Below, in pieces: positions 43,492 to 52,389 of a DNA stretch of 64,000 nucleotides (its first letter is position 1; each line of letters starts with the position of its first letter). A program made the position numbers and the translations under genes. The notes below the pieces were generated by a model. The model was not told the origin of the DNA, did not search any database, and worked only from the letters and a program-made list of their open reading frames with translations. The stretch spans positions 62,001-126,000 of the forward strand of contig DATMRS010000008.1 of assembly GCA_035566015.1 (NCBI GenBank), in the 5' to 3' direction. Source of the stretch: DATMRS01 sp035566015. GTDB taxonomy: Bacteria > Pseudomonadota > Alphaproteobacteria > Sphingomonadales > Sphingomonadaceae.

Positions 43492-44412
43492 GTGCTGGCG
43501 CTTCTCCTCCGCCGGCTGCTGACCGCGCTGCCGACGCTGGGTGCGGTCATTCTTCTGTCTTTCGTGCTGATGCGGCTCGCTCCCGGCGGGCCGTTCGATG
43601 GCGAGCGCGCGCTCGATCCGGCGACCCGCGCCGCGCTGGCAAGCGCCTATGGCCTTGACCGGCCGCTGGGCGAGCAGCTTTTCCGCTACGTGGCGCGGCT
43701 GGCGCAGGGCGATTTCGGCCCCTCACTCGTCTATCGCGATTTCACCGTCACCGATCTCGTGCGGCAGGGCCTGCCGATCTCGCTGACGCTGGGTGGTCTG
43801 GCGCTGGCCCTTGCGTTGCTGCTTGGCCTCGGCGCGGGCATCTGGGCGGCGGCGCGCGCCGGCGGCCGGGCGGATCGCGCGCTGATGCATGGCGCGACCC
43901 TGCTCACCGTCCTGCCCACCTTCGTCACCGGCCCGTTGCTCGTGCTGCTGTTCGGCCTGTGGGCGGGCTGGCTGCCGGTGTCGGGCTGGGGCGGCGGCGA
44001 TCCGGCGCATCTGTTGCTTCCGGTCATCGCGCTGGCGCTGCCGGTGGCGGGCGCGATCGCGAAGCTCAGCCGGGCCGGCCTCGCGGGTGCGCTGGCGCAG
44101 GACCATATCCGCACCGCGCGCGCCCGCGGCCTCGCGCCGGCGTGGATCATCCTGCGCCATGCGCTGCGCCCCGCATTGGTGCCGGTGGCGAGCTATGTCG
44201 GGCCGGCGGCGGCGGGCCTGTTGACGGGGGCGGTGGTGATCGAAACAGTGTTCGCGCTGCCGGGCCTCGGTCGTTATTTCGTCCAGGGCGCGCTCAACCG
44301 CGACTATCCGCTCGTCCTCGGCGTGGTGACGCTCTATGCCGCGCTGATCCTCCTGTTCAATCTTCTGGCCGACCTGCTCTACGGCTGGCTCGATCCGCGC
44401 ATCCGGGGATGA
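43492..44412 (+). CDS. Peptide-type ABC transporter permease (DppB/OppB/YejB family)
   Basis: 306-residue inner-membrane permease with six segments, beginning LLLRRLLTALPTLGAVILLSFVLMRLAPGG in the typical OppB manner and containing the EAA-like loop RARGLAPAWIILRHALRPAL. GTG 43492 is preceded by GGGGCAGGGG. The open frame extends upstream into the lipoprotein gene and is rejected there. It overlaps the second permease as ATGA. No periplasmic binding protein is encoded nearby. Confidence 0.87.
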   Translation: MLALLLRRLLTALPTLGAVILLSFVLMRLAPGGPFDGERALDPATRAALASAYGLDRPLGEQLFRYVARLAQGDFGPSLVYRDFTVTDLVRQGLPISLTLGGLALALALLLGLGAGIWAAARAGGRADRALMHGATLLTVLPTFVTGPLLVLLFGLWAGWLPVSGWGGGDPAHLLLPVIALALPVAGAIAKLSRAGLAGALAQDHIRTARARGLAPAWIILRHALRPALVPVASYVGPAAAGLLTGAVVIETVFALPGLGRYFVQGALNRDYPLVLGVVTLYAALILLFNLLADLLYGWLDPRIRG

Positions 44413-45188
44413 AGCCGCTCCTCCTTTTCGGCCTGATCGTCATGCTCGCGCTCGTCGTGCCGCCTTTCCTGCCCTGGGGCTATGACGTGATCGACTGGCA
44501 GGCGGTGCGCGCGCCCGCTTTATCGCCCGGCCATCTGCTCGGCACCGACGCGGTGGGGCGCGACCTGCTCGCCCGCGCGCTCGTCGGCACGCGGGTGACG
44601 CTGGCGGTGGCGGGCGCGGCGGCGCTGGTCGCGCTCGTCATCGGCGTGGCGTGGGGCGCGGTCGCCGGCTGGTGCGGCGGGCGGATCGACGAGGCGATGA
44701 TGCGGATCGTCGATCTGCTCTATCCGCTGCCCTTCATGTTCGTCGTAATTCTGCTGATGGCGCTGTTCGGCCGCTCGATCCTGCTCGTCTTCCTCGGCAT
44801 CGGCGCGGTCGAGTGGCTGACGATGGCGCGGGTGGTGCGCGGGCAGGTGATGGCCTTGCGCGAACGGCCCTTCGTGCTGGCGGCGGAGGCGTCGGGGGCG
44901 CGGCCGTTCGCGATCATGCGGGGCCATGTCCTGCCCAATCTGGCGGGCGTCGCCATCGCCTATCTGCTGCTCACCGTGCCGCAGGTGGTGATGGTGGAAA
45001 GCTTTCTCTCCTTCCTGGGCCTCGGCGTGCAGGAGCCGCTGACCTCACTCGGCATCCTCGTCAAGGAAGGCGCGGACGACATGGACATGGCGCCCGTCGC
45101 CCTGCTGCTGCCTGGCGGACTGCTCGTCGCCATCCTGATTTGCCTCACGCTGGCGGGCGAGCGGCTGCGCGACCGGCTGGCGGCGTGA
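44409..45188 (+). CDS. Peptide-type ABC transporter permease (DppC/OppC/YejE family)
   Basis: 259-residue permease. The N-terminal motif HLLGTDAVGRDLLARALVGTRVTL is characteristic of OppC-type proteins, and the cytoplasmic loop is EASGARPFAIMRGHVLPNLAG. It has about six membrane segments. ATG 44409 overlaps the previous stop; its own stop overlaps the ATPase start (GTGA). The set therefore forms a tight three-gene transporter operon. Confidence 0.87.
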   Translation: MKPLLLFGLIVMLALVVPPFLPWGYDVIDWQAVRAPALSPGHLLGTDAVGRDLLARALVGTRVTLAVAGAAALVALVIGVAWGAVAGWCGGRIDEAMMRIVDLLYPLPFMFVVILLMALFGRSILLVFLGIGAVEWLTMARVVRGQVMALRERPFVLAAEASGARPFAIMRGHVLPNLAGVAIAYLLLTVPQVVMVESFLSFLGLGVQEPLTSLGILVKEGADDMDMAPVALLLPGGLLVAILICLTLAGERLRDRLAA

Positions 45189-46759
45189 GCGTCTACGCCG
45201 TCGACCGGCTCCGCATCCGGGCGGGGGAGCGCGCGATCGTCGGGGATGTGGGTTTCGCGATCGGGCGCGGGGAATGTGTCGCGCTCGCCGGCGCGTCGGG
45301 ATCGGGCAAGAGCCAGACCTGCCTTGCCCCCTTTGGCCTCTCGCCGCTGCATGCCGAAGGTTCGGCCCGGCTCGACGGGGTGGACCTGATCGGTGCCGAT
45401 GCTGAAACGCTGCGGCGGAGACGGGCGCGCGCGGCCGGCTTCGTGTTCCAGCAGCCGATGACCGCGCTGACCCCGCATCTCAAGGTGGGCGTGCAGCTTG
45501 CCGAGGCGTGGCGGCAGGCGGGCGCGGCGCGGCCCTCGCGCGCCGACCTCGCGGCGCTGCTCACCCGCGTCGACCTCGCGCGCGCTGACGAGCGGCTCGA
45601 TCAATATCCGCATCGCCTGTCGGGTGGCGAACGGCAACGGGTGATGATCGCCGCCGCCATCGCCCATCGCCCGAAGCTGCTCGTCGCCGACGAGCCGACC
45701 TCCGCGCTCGACGCCGAACTGCGGCACGCGATTCTTGGCCTGTTCGATCGGCTGCGCGCCGAGGAGGGGCTGGCCCTGCTCCTCGTCAGCCATGATCTGG
45801 GCGAGGTGGCGGCGCATGCCGATCGCGTCCTCGTGCTGCACGAAGGCCGGGTGGTCGAACAGGGCGCGGCTCACGCGGTAATGACGCAGCCGGTTGCGCC
45901 CTATACGCAGGCGCTGATCGCAGCGTCACCCCGCCTCGACGATCCCGCGCCCGCGCTTCCGCCGACCGGGGAGATGCTGCTGGAGGCGCGGGCCATCACG
46001 GTGTCCTTTCCGCGGCCCGGCTGGCGGCGGGGCCGGATCGCGGCGGTGGACCGAGCCAGCCTGCATGTCGCGGCGGGCGAGGCGCTGGCGCTCGTCGGCG
46101 GATCGGGATCGGGCAAATCGACGTTGGGCCGCGCCATCGCCCAGCTCGGGCCGATCGAAAGCGGCGCGGTGCTGTGGCGTGGCCTGCCGCTGCCGCCCCG
46201 CGCGCGGATGCGGGTTGCCGATCGGCGCGCGATCCAGCCGGTCTTTCAGGACCCGGTGGCGAGCCTCGATCCGCTCTGGCGCGTGGCGGACAGCGTGGCC
46301 GAGCCGTTGCGCCACCTGATGCCCGAACTGTCCACCGCCAATCGGGCGGCGCGTGTGGCGCAGCTGCTCGAAGAGGTGGAGTTGGGCGCCGCCTTTGCGT
46401 CGCGACGCCCGGCCGAGCTTTCGGGTGGGCAGGCGCAGCGTGTCGCGCTCGCCCGCGCGCTCGCGGCCGATCCGGCGCTGCTGCTGCTCGACGAGGCGAC
46501 GTCGGCGCTCGACGTGCTGACCGGCGCGCGGGTTATCGACCTGCTCGCCCGGTTGCAGCGGTCGCGCGGACTGGCCTTGCTCTTCATCACCCACGATCTC
46601 GCGCTCGCCCGGCGGCTCTGCCATCGGATTGCGGTGATGGAGGCGGGCCGGATCGTCGAGGAGGGCGAAACCGCGACGGTGATCGCGAATCCCTCCCATT
46701 CCGCGACGCGGCGGCTGGTGACGGCGAGCGGCGGCTGCCTTATGGTCGGCCGGGCATAA
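45185..46759 (+). CDS. Fused dual-domain ABC ATPase (OppDF/YejF-like)
   Basis: 524-residue protein carrying two ATPase domains. First: Walker A GASGSGKSQTCLA (about 37), signature LSGGERQRVMIAAA, Walker B LLVADEP. Second: Walker A GGSGSGKSTLGRA (about 305), signature LSGGQAQRVALARAL, Walker B LLLLDEATSALD. This is the YejF-type fusion of OppD and OppF. GTG 45185 overlaps the permease stop. It powers the two permeases; the substrate, import of peptides or microcin-like compounds, is inferred from family only. Confidence 0.9.
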   Translation: MSVYAVDRLRIRAGERAIVGDVGFAIGRGECVALAGASGSGKSQTCLAPFGLSPLHAEGSARLDGVDLIGADAETLRRRRARAAGFVFQQPMTALTPHLKVGVQLAEAWRQAGAARPSRADLAALLTRVDLARADERLDQYPHRLSGGERQRVMIAAAIAHRPKLLVADEPTSALDAELRHAILGLFDRLRAEEGLALLLVSHDLGEVAAHADRVLVLHEGRVVEQGAAHAVMTQPVAPYTQALIAASPRLDDPAPALPPTGEMLLEARAITVSFPRPGWRRGRIAAVDRASLHVAAGEALALVGGSGSGKSTLGRAIAQLGPIESGAVLWRGLPLPPRARMRVADRRAIQPVFQDPVASLDPLWRVADSVAEPLRHLMPELSTANRAARVAQLLEEVELGAAFASRRPAELSGGQAQRVALARALAADPALLLLDEATSALDVLTGARVIDLLARLQRSRGLALLFITHDLALARRLCHRIAVMEAGRIVEEGETATVIANPSHSATRRLVTASGGCLMVGRA

Positions 46760-46771
46760 GGGGGCGAAGGC

Positions 46772-47353
46772 ATGGGACCGGGCAGACTCGAGGCGTTCAG
46801 CGACGGCGTGCTCGCCATCATCATCACGATCATGGTGTTGGAATTGCAAGTGCCTCATGAAGCAGGCCTTTTCGCCCTCCTGACCCTCTGGCCCAAATTG
46901 CTGAGCTACCTGCTGAGCTTCGTCTATGTCGGCATCTACTGGAACAATCACCACCACATCATGCACGCGGTGCGCAACGTCGGCGGCGGGGTGCTCTGGG
47001 CGAACCTGCATCTGCTCTTCTGGCTGTCGCTCCTGCCTTTCACGACGGGATGGATGGGCGAGAATGAATTCGGCCGCTGGCCGATGATCTTCTACGGCTT
47101 CAACCTGCTGGCCGCCGCCATCGCTTATTATGTGCTGCAACGCGCGCTGCTGGCCCGCGAAGGGAAGGACGGTTTGCTGGCGCGCGCGCTGGGCGGAGAT
47201 TTCAAGGGGAAGATATCCCCGCTGCTCTACGCGGTCGGTATCGCCGCCGCCTGGTTCGATCAGACGGGGCTGTCGCTCCTCTGCTATGCCGTCACGGCGA
47301 TCATGTGGCTGGTGCCCGATCGGCGTATCGAGCGGGTCCTGGCGCAGAAATAG
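46772..47353 (+). CDS. TMEM175-family (DUF1211) potassium channel-like protein
   Basis: 193-residue membrane protein with six hydrophobic segments. The diagnostic motif RLEAFSDGVLAIIITIMVLEL lies at residues 5-25 (RxxxFSDGVxAI of bacterial TMEM175), followed by YWNNHHHI. Bacterial members form tetrameric potassium-permeable channels. It begins 12 bp after the ABC ATPase, so it may be co-transcribed, and is convergent with rlmE (4 bp). Confidence 0.85.
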   Translation: MGPGRLEAFSDGVLAIIITIMVLELQVPHEAGLFALLTLWPKLLSYLLSFVYVGIYWNNHHHIMHAVRNVGGGVLWANLHLLFWLSLLPFTTGWMGENEFGRWPMIFYGFNLLAAAIAYYVLQRALLAREGKDGLLARALGGDFKGKISPLLYAVGIAAAWFDQTGLSLLCYAVTAIMWLVPDRRIERVLAQK

Positions 47354-47357
47354 GCGA

Positions 47358-48032
47358 TCAGGCGGCGGGCTTTTCGCCCTTGAACCCTTGCGCGATCACA
47401 TACCATTCGGACGAATCCTTGCGGCTCGCCGGCGGCTTGGCGTGCTTCACGGTCGCGAACATCCGTTTCAGCTCGGCGACCAGCGTGTTGTCGGCGCCAC
47501 CCGCCAGCACCTTGGCGACATAGGCGCCGCCGGGGCGGAGGATTTCGCCCGCGAAGGCGGCGCCGGCCTCGACCAGCGCCATGGTGCGCAGATGATCGGT
47601 CTGGGGATGGCCCACCGTGTTCGCGGCCATATCGGACAGGACGAGGTCCGCCGCCCCACCCAGCGAATCGGCGAGCAAAGCGGGGGCGGTGTCGAGCATG
47701 AAGTCCATCTGGAGAATCTCGACGCCCTCGATCGGATCGACGGGCAGCAGGTCGATCCCCACGATCTTCGCCTGTGGCGCAAGCTTGCGGACGACTTGCG
47801 TCCAGCCACCGGGCGCGATGCCGAGATCGACGACATGGCGGACGCCCTTGAGCAGGTGAAAACGCTCGTCCAGTTCGATCAGTTTGAAGGCCGCGCGCGA
47901 GCGATAGCCTTCCGCCTTCGCCTTGCGGACATAGGGATCGTTGAGTTGGCGTTCGAGCCAGCGGGTCGAGGATGCGGTGCGTCCGCGCGCGTTGGTAAGG
48001 TGGCGACGCCCGCCCGATCCGCCGCGGCTCAT
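47358..48032 (-). CDS. rlmE: 23S rRNA (uridine2552-2'-O)-methyltransferase RlmE/FtsJ
   Basis: Methylates U2552 in the A loop of 23S rRNA. It has 224 residues from ATG 48032. Visible: RSRAAFKLIELDERF, the SAM motif VVDLGIAPGGWTQ, SDMAANTVGHPQTDH and the terminal SEWYVIAQGFKG. The catalytic K-D-K-E set is consistent. A longer frame to 48188 overlaps the ppx gene and is rejected. It is coupled to ppx by ATGA. Confidence 0.94.
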   Translation of the reverse strand: MSRGGSGGRRHLTNARGRTASSTRWLERQLNDPYVRKAKAEGYRSRAAFKLIELDERFHLLKGVRHVVDLGIAPGGWTQVVRKLAPQAKIVGIDLLPVDPIEGVEILQMDFMLDTAPALLADSLGGAADLVLSDMAANTVGHPQTDHLRTMALVEAGAAFAGEILRPGGAYVAKVLAGGADNTLVAELKRMFATVKHAKPPASRKDSSEWYVIAQGFKGEKPAA

Positions 48033-49078
48033 ATCCGTTCCAGCTCGCGCGCCATCAGCAGGCGCAATATGCCCTCGCGAATGCCGCGATCGGCGACGCC
48101 CAGCCGCTCGGCGGGCCATAAGCTCAGAATTTCGTCGAGGATCGCGCAGCCGGCGACGACAAGGTCGGCGCGTTCCTGGCCGATGCAAGGCAAGGCCATC
48201 CGTTCGGGCACCGACAGGGCCGACATATGCTCGCTGATCGCGCGCATTGCGTCCGACGGCACGATCAGCCCGTCGATCTGGCGGCGATCATATGCGGGCA
48301 GGCCAAGGTGGACGCTGGCGAGCGTCGTCACCGTACCGCTGGTGCCGAGCAGCCGGCAGCGGCCGTTCCGATGCGGGGCGATCCGGGCCGCGAAGTCCGT
48401 AAAGCTCTCCGCCACGCGGCGGCGCATGCGCGCATAGGCTGCCAGCCGTTCCTCGCGCGAGGCGAAATCGTGCGGCTCGACCTCGGTGAGCGAGACGACG
48501 CCGAGCGGCGCGCTGTACCAGCTTATCACGCGCGGACGCGGGCCGCCCGGTTCGATCAGCACCAGTTCGGTCGATCCGCCGCCGATATCGAAGATCAGTG
48601 CCGGCCCGTCGCCCGGCTCCAGCAACACATGGCAGCCGAGAACCGCGAGCCGTGCCTCCTGCTCGGCCGAAATCACGTCGAGCGCGATGCCCGTTTCGGC
48701 ATGAACGCGGCGGACGAACTCGTCGCCATTGGCGGCGCGACGACAGGCCTCGGTCGCCACCGAACGGACGAGCGAAACGTGGCGGCGACATAGCTTATCG
48801 GCGCAGATCGACAGCGCCTTCAGCGCCCGGTCCATCGCCGCGTCGCTCAGCCGCCCGGTCGAGGCGAGCCCCTCGCCAAGGCGGACGATCCGGGAAAAGG
48901 CATCGATGACGACGAATCCCTCTTCGGACGGCCGCGCGATGAGGAGTCGGCAATTGTTGGTGCCGAGGTCGAGAGCCGCGTAGGTGCGCCGTGACAGGAG
49001 CCCCCGAGGTGATGCCGGCGCGCTGCCGCCCCTTGGATGCCGGGGCGACGGCTGCGCCGTTGCGGGCCGATGCGCCAT
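48029..49078 (-). CDS. Ppx/GppA-family phosphatase
   Basis: 349-residue ASKHA-fold enzyme acting as exopolyphosphatase or guanosine pentaphosphate phosphohydrolase. Motifs: AALDLGTNNCRLLIARP (about 33-49), the catalytic Glu region SAEQEARLAVLG and IFDIGGGSTELVLIEPG (about 164-180). It lacks the long C-terminal HD-like part of E. coli PPX (513 residues), as do short alphaproteobacterial members. The first 30 residues are Pro/Arg-rich and not conserved, so the start could be later. It is divergent from tRNA-Gln. Confidence 0.87.
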   Translation of the reverse strand: MAHRPATAQPSPRHPRGGSAPASPRGLLSRRTYAALDLGTNNCRLLIARPSEEGFVVIDAFSRIVRLGEGLASTGRLSDAAMDRALKALSICADKLCRRHVSLVRSVATEACRRAANGDEFVRRVHAETGIALDVISAEQEARLAVLGCHVLLEPGDGPALIFDIGGGSTELVLIEPGGPRPRVISWYSAPLGVVSLTEVEPHDFASREERLAAYARMRRRVAESFTDFAARIAPHRNGRCRLLGTSGTVTTLASVHLGLPAYDRRQIDGLIVPSDAMRAISEHMSALSVPERMALPCIGQERADLVVAGCAILDEILSLWPAERLGVADRGIREGILRLLMARELERI

Positions 49079-49206
49079 GTATGTTCGCTCTTATATATTC
49101 TACCGAACGGCCTGTGCCGCCGGAACTTGGGGGTGAGATTATCGGGCGTCGCCCCGCACGGCAAGGGGGCTGCGAGGGCGCCGTCGCGGGCGACGTGCCT
49201 CACGCG

Positions 49207-49235
49207 TTGACAGTGCCGGAAACGCCCCCTATTTC
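49207..49235 (+). promoter_or_regulatory. Promoter of tRNA-Gln
   Basis: TTGACA (49207-49212), a 17-nt spacer and TATTTC (49230-49235) lie 13 bp before the mature tRNA 5' end. The -35 is a perfect sigma-70 consensus. Confidence 0.7.
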
Positions 49236-49248
49236 GCCGATCCGCTGC

Positions 49249-49322
49249 TGCCCCGTCGTCTAAAGGTAAGACTACGGACTCTGACTCCGTCAATTGAGGT
49301 TCGAATCCTCACGGGGCATCCA
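49249..49322 (+). tRNA. tRNA-Gln (anticodon CTG)
   Basis: 74-nt cloverleaf. Acceptor TGCCCCG (49249-49255) pairs with CGGGGCA (49312-49318). The anticodon stem ACGGA/TCCGT encloses loop CTCTGAC with anticodon CTG, reading CAG. The T-arm has GGTTCGAATCC. CCA at 49320-49322 is encoded after the discriminator T. It reads toward the pseudouridine synthase gene. Confidence 0.95.
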
Positions 49323-49354
49323 GCCTGCGGCTGGCTTTTGCGGGTGTTCGCGTC

Positions 49355-50017
49355 ATGCTTGCCGATCATGTCCTTTTCATCGACGCCGAAGCGATGGTTC
49401 TCGACAAGCCCGCGGGCCTGCCGGTGACGACGCCGCGCGACGGATCGCTCAGCCTTGAAAATCACCTCGATTCGCTGCGATTCGGCTTCCAGCGCTGGCC
49501 GAGCGCGGTCCACCGGCTCGATCGCGACACGTCGGGTTGCCTGCTGCTTGCGCGCAATCCCAAGGCGCACAAGCGCTTCGCCGCCGCGTTCGAGGCGGGC
49601 ACGGTGGAAAAGCAGTATCTTGCAGTTGTCGAGGGCGTACCAAAGGAAAAGGCGGGGACGATCGATCTGCCGCTCGCCAAGGTCAGCACGCGCGAGGCGG
49701 GCTGGCGAATGGTGGGTAATTCGAAGGGCAAGCCGGCGCGGACCGGCTGGCGGCGGGTCGCGGTGATGAATGGCCGCAGCCTGATCGCCTTTGCCCCCGA
49801 GACCGGGCGGACGCATCAGATTCGCGTCCATGCCGCCAGCGGCCTCGGCGCCCCTATCGTGGGGGACAGGGTCTATGGGGCGGCGGCCGACGGGGCGATG
49901 CTGCTCCATGCCTGGCGGCTGGTCGTGCCGCGCACGGGCAAGCCGGCGATCGAGGCCGAGGCACCCTTGCCCGCCCGATTCGCGGCGGCTGGATTCGGCG
50001 ATGCCTTCCCCACCTGA
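49355..50017 (+). CDS. RluA-family pseudouridine synthase
   Basis: 220-residue single-domain pseudouridine synthase without an S4 domain, like RluA and TruC-type enzymes. The catalytic aspartate lies in VHRLDRDTSGCLLLAR (about 50-65), and the RNA-binding GRTHQIRVHAA is at about 151-161. The substrate (rRNA or tRNA site) cannot be assigned. It begins 33 bp after the tRNA and its end overlaps arfB by 17 bp. Confidence 0.88.
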   Translation: MLADHVLFIDAEAMVLDKPAGLPVTTPRDGSLSLENHLDSLRFGFQRWPSAVHRLDRDTSGCLLLARNPKAHKRFAAAFEAGTVEKQYLAVVEGVPKEKAGTIDLPLAKVSTREAGWRMVGNSKGKPARTGWRRVAVMNGRSLIAFAPETGRTHQIRVHAASGLGAPIVGDRVYGAAADGAMLLHAWRLVVPRTGKPAIEAEAPLPARFAAAGFGDAFPT

Positions 50018-50417
50018 TACCTTTCCGATCCCCGAGGAGGCGATCGAGGAGAAGTTTCTCGCCGCGACGGGGCCGGGCGGCCAGAATGTCAACAAGGTGG
50101 CGACGGCGGTGCAGATCCGGCTCGACGTCTATGCGTTGCGCCTTTCGCCGCCGGTGTTCGCGCGGCTGAAGCAACTGGCGGGCAGCCGCTTTACAAGCGA
50201 GGGCGAGATCGTGCTCGTCGCGCGCGGCCACCGCACGCAGGAGGCGAACCGGACGGAGGCGCGGGCGCGTCTCGGCCAGTTGCTCGCCGAGGCGCATGAT
50301 CTGCCCACGCGGCGGGTGAAGACGAAGCCCGGCAAGGCGGCGAAGGCGCGCCGGCTGGAAAGCAAGATGGCGCGCGGCGCGATCAAGCGCGGCCGGGGCA
50401 AGGTGATTCTGGACTGA
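50001..50417 (+). CDS. arfB: Alternative ribosome-rescue factor ArfB (peptidyl-tRNA hydrolase)
   Basis: 138-residue class-I release-factor-like protein that hydrolyses peptidyl-tRNA on stalled ribosomes independent of a stop codon. The catalytic GGQ lies in TGPGGQNVNKVATAVQIR (about 23-40). The basic C-terminal tail (KTKPGKAAKARRLESKMARGAIKRGRGK pattern) is the segment that enters the mRNA channel. ATG 50001; an open extension upstream to 49791 lies inside the previous gene. Confidence 0.93.
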   Translation: MPSPPDTFPIPEEAIEEKFLAATGPGGQNVNKVATAVQIRLDVYALRLSPPVFARLKQLAGSRFTSEGEIVLVARGHRTQEANRTEARARLGQLLAEAHDLPTRRVKTKPGKAAKARRLESKMARGAIKRGRGKVILD

Positions 50418-50476
50418 GGGTTTTGCGTGCCGTCATTTCCGGGCCGGCAGATGATTCAATCTGCCTTGAAATCACT

Positions 50477-50932
50477 CTAGCTCAGCCGGTCGAGCGCCTC
50501 GTCGCTGAGCGAGCCGGGGACGATCATGACGGGGCAGGGCATCTTGCCCGAATCGGTGCCCGCGAAATGCTGTACGAGGGGGCCGGGGCCACCGCTCGCC
50601 GCCGCGCCGAGCACGAGCGCCGCCGTATCGGGCCGGTCGCGCAGCAGCGCGCGGACGACGGCGATCGGTTCGCCCTGACGCACGGTGATAGCGGGACGCA
50701 GCCCGGTTTCCTCGATCAATTCGCCCGCCGCCTGGGCGACGAGGGCTTCGGCGCGCAGCTTCGCTTCCTCTTCCATCGCCGCCTGCACGCCGCCCCACTG
50801 AACGAATTCGGGCGGTGCGATGAGCGCCAATATTTCCACCGATCCGCCTGTCTTGGCGGCGCGGCGCGCGGCGAAGCGCAGCGCAACGCGCGCTTCCTCA
50901 TTCTCGTCAATCACGACCAGATAGGTCCGCAT
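50477..50932 (-). CDS. Universal stress protein (UspA family)
   Basis: 151-residue Usp fold: N-terminal strand YLVVIDENEEARVALRFAARRA, and a C-terminal ATP-loop-like region LVLGAAASGGPGPLVQHFAGTDSGKMPCPVMIVPG. ATP-binding members have G-x2-G-x9-G(S/T), which is only partly matched here, so nucleotide binding is uncertain. ATG 50932. It is divergent from pdhC with 131 bp between, and convergent with arfB. Confidence 0.85.
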   Translation of the reverse strand: MRTYLVVIDENEEARVALRFAARRAAKTGGSVEILALIAPPEFVQWGGVQAAMEEEAKLRAEALVAQAAGELIEETGLRPAITVRQGEPIAVVRALLRDRPDTAALVLGAAASGGPGPLVQHFAGTDSGKMPCPVMIVPGSLSDEALDRLS

Positions 50933-51063
50933 GGCGGCTTGCCTTCCCCCTCTTGCGTCCGACGATGGGTGATTTGCGCGCCGCGCGCAAGCGTGAGCCT
51001 TGACCGGCACCGCCCCGATGGCAGAGAGGGGGCGAAACCGTTCCCGAGGAAGAGGCCCCATTC

Positions 51064-52347
51064 ATGCCGATCGAGCTCAAGATGCCCGCGCTTTCTCCGA
51101 CGATGGAGGAAGGCACGCTGGCCAAATGGCTGGTGAAGGAAGGGGATGTGGTGAAATCCGGCGATCTCCTCGCCGAGATCGAGACCGACAAGGCGACGAT
51201 GGAGTTCGAGGCGGTCGACGAAGGAACGGTCGCCAAGCTTCTCATTGCCGAGGGGACTGACGGGGTGAAGGTCGGCGCGCCGATCGCGCTGATCGCTGAG
51301 GAAGGCGAGGATGCCGCCGCCGCCGCATCCGCCGCGCCGGCCCAGCCCAAGGCCGAGAAGAAAGCCGAGCCTGAGGCGGCGGCACCCAAGCCGGCGCCGA
51401 AAGCCGAGCCCCCCGCGCGTGAAGCCGCTTCGGCTCCGGCGGCAAAGCCGGCCGCATCGGGCGATCGCGTCAAGGCCAGCCCGCTCGCGCGGCGTCTGGC
51501 GGCGCAGCAGGGGGTCGATCTTGCCAGTGTCACCGGATCGGGGCCGCACGGCCGCATTGTCAAGGCGGACCTGGAAGGCGCGTCCGCCCCGAAGCCTGCC
51601 GCTCCGGCGCAGGCCGCGGCACCTGCCGCCGCCCAGGCCGCTCCGGTTTCGAGCGAGACGCCGCACGAGACGATCAAGCTCAGCAACATGCGCAAGACTA
51701 TCGCGCGCCGCCTGACCGAATCGAAGCAGCAGATTCCGCACATCTATCTGACGGTCGATGTCCGCCTCGATGCCCTGCTCAAGCTGCGCGGCGATCTCAA
51801 TGCGGCGCTGGAGAGCCGGGGCGTCAAGCTGTCGGTCAATGACATGCTTATAAAGGCGCTCGCCGTCGCGCTGATCGAGGTGCCGGAATGCAACGTGTCC
51901 TTCGCGGGCGACCAGCTCCTGAAGTTCAGCCGCGCCGACATCTCGGTGGCCGTCTCGATCCCCAACGGTCTCATCACGCCGATCATCGTCGGCGCGGAAA
52001 CGCAGGGCCTCGCGGCAATCGCGACGAACATGAAGGACCTTGCCGCGCGCGCACGCGAGGGCAAGCTGCAGCCGCATGAATATCAGGGCGGCACGGCCTC
52101 GCTGTCGAACATGGGCATGTTCGGGATCAAGCAGTTCGAGGCGGTGATCAATCCGCCGCAGGGCATGATCATGGCGATCGGCGCGGGCGAGAAGCGGCCT
52201 TATGTGGTGGACGACAGCCTCGGTATCGCCACCGTCATGTCGGCGACCGGCAGCTTCGATCATCGTGCGATCGATGGGGCGGACGGCGCGCGCCTGATGG
52301 CGGCGTTCAAGCAGCTCGTCGAAAATCCGCTCGGCATGCTGGCCTGA
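51064..52347 (+). CDS. pdhC: Pyruvate dehydrogenase E2, dihydrolipoamide acetyltransferase
   Basis: Core of the pyruvate dehydrogenase complex; transfers acetyl groups to CoA. It has 427 residues: one lipoyl domain (lipoylated Lys in EIETDKATMEFEAVDEG, about residue 43), an Ala/Pro-rich linker, a peripheral-subunit-binding domain (KASPLARRLAAQQGVDLASVTGSG pattern, about 137-160) and the catalytic domain with GSFDHRAIDGADGA near 398. E3 is downstream; E1 alpha/beta genes are not in the window. Confidence 0.95.
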   Translation: MPIELKMPALSPTMEEGTLAKWLVKEGDVVKSGDLLAEIETDKATMEFEAVDEGTVAKLLIAEGTDGVKVGAPIALIAEEGEDAAAAASAAPAQPKAEKKAEPEAAAPKPAPKAEPPAREAASAPAAKPAASGDRVKASPLARRLAAQQGVDLASVTGSGPHGRIVKADLEGASAPKPAAPAQAAAPAAAQAAPVSSETPHETIKLSNMRKTIARRLTESKQQIPHIYLTVDVRLDALLKLRGDLNAALESRGVKLSVNDMLIKALAVALIEVPECNVSFAGDQLLKFSRADISVAVSIPNGLITPIIVGAETQGLAAIATNMKDLAARAREGKLQPHEYQGGTASLSNMGMFGIKQFEAVINPPQGMIMAIGAGEKRPYVVDDSLGIATVMSATGSFDHRAIDGADGARLMAAFKQLVENPLGMLA

Positions 52348-52389
52348 GGTGATGGCGGCCTGGGCGTCCCGTTTCGGAAGACGGCGCGG

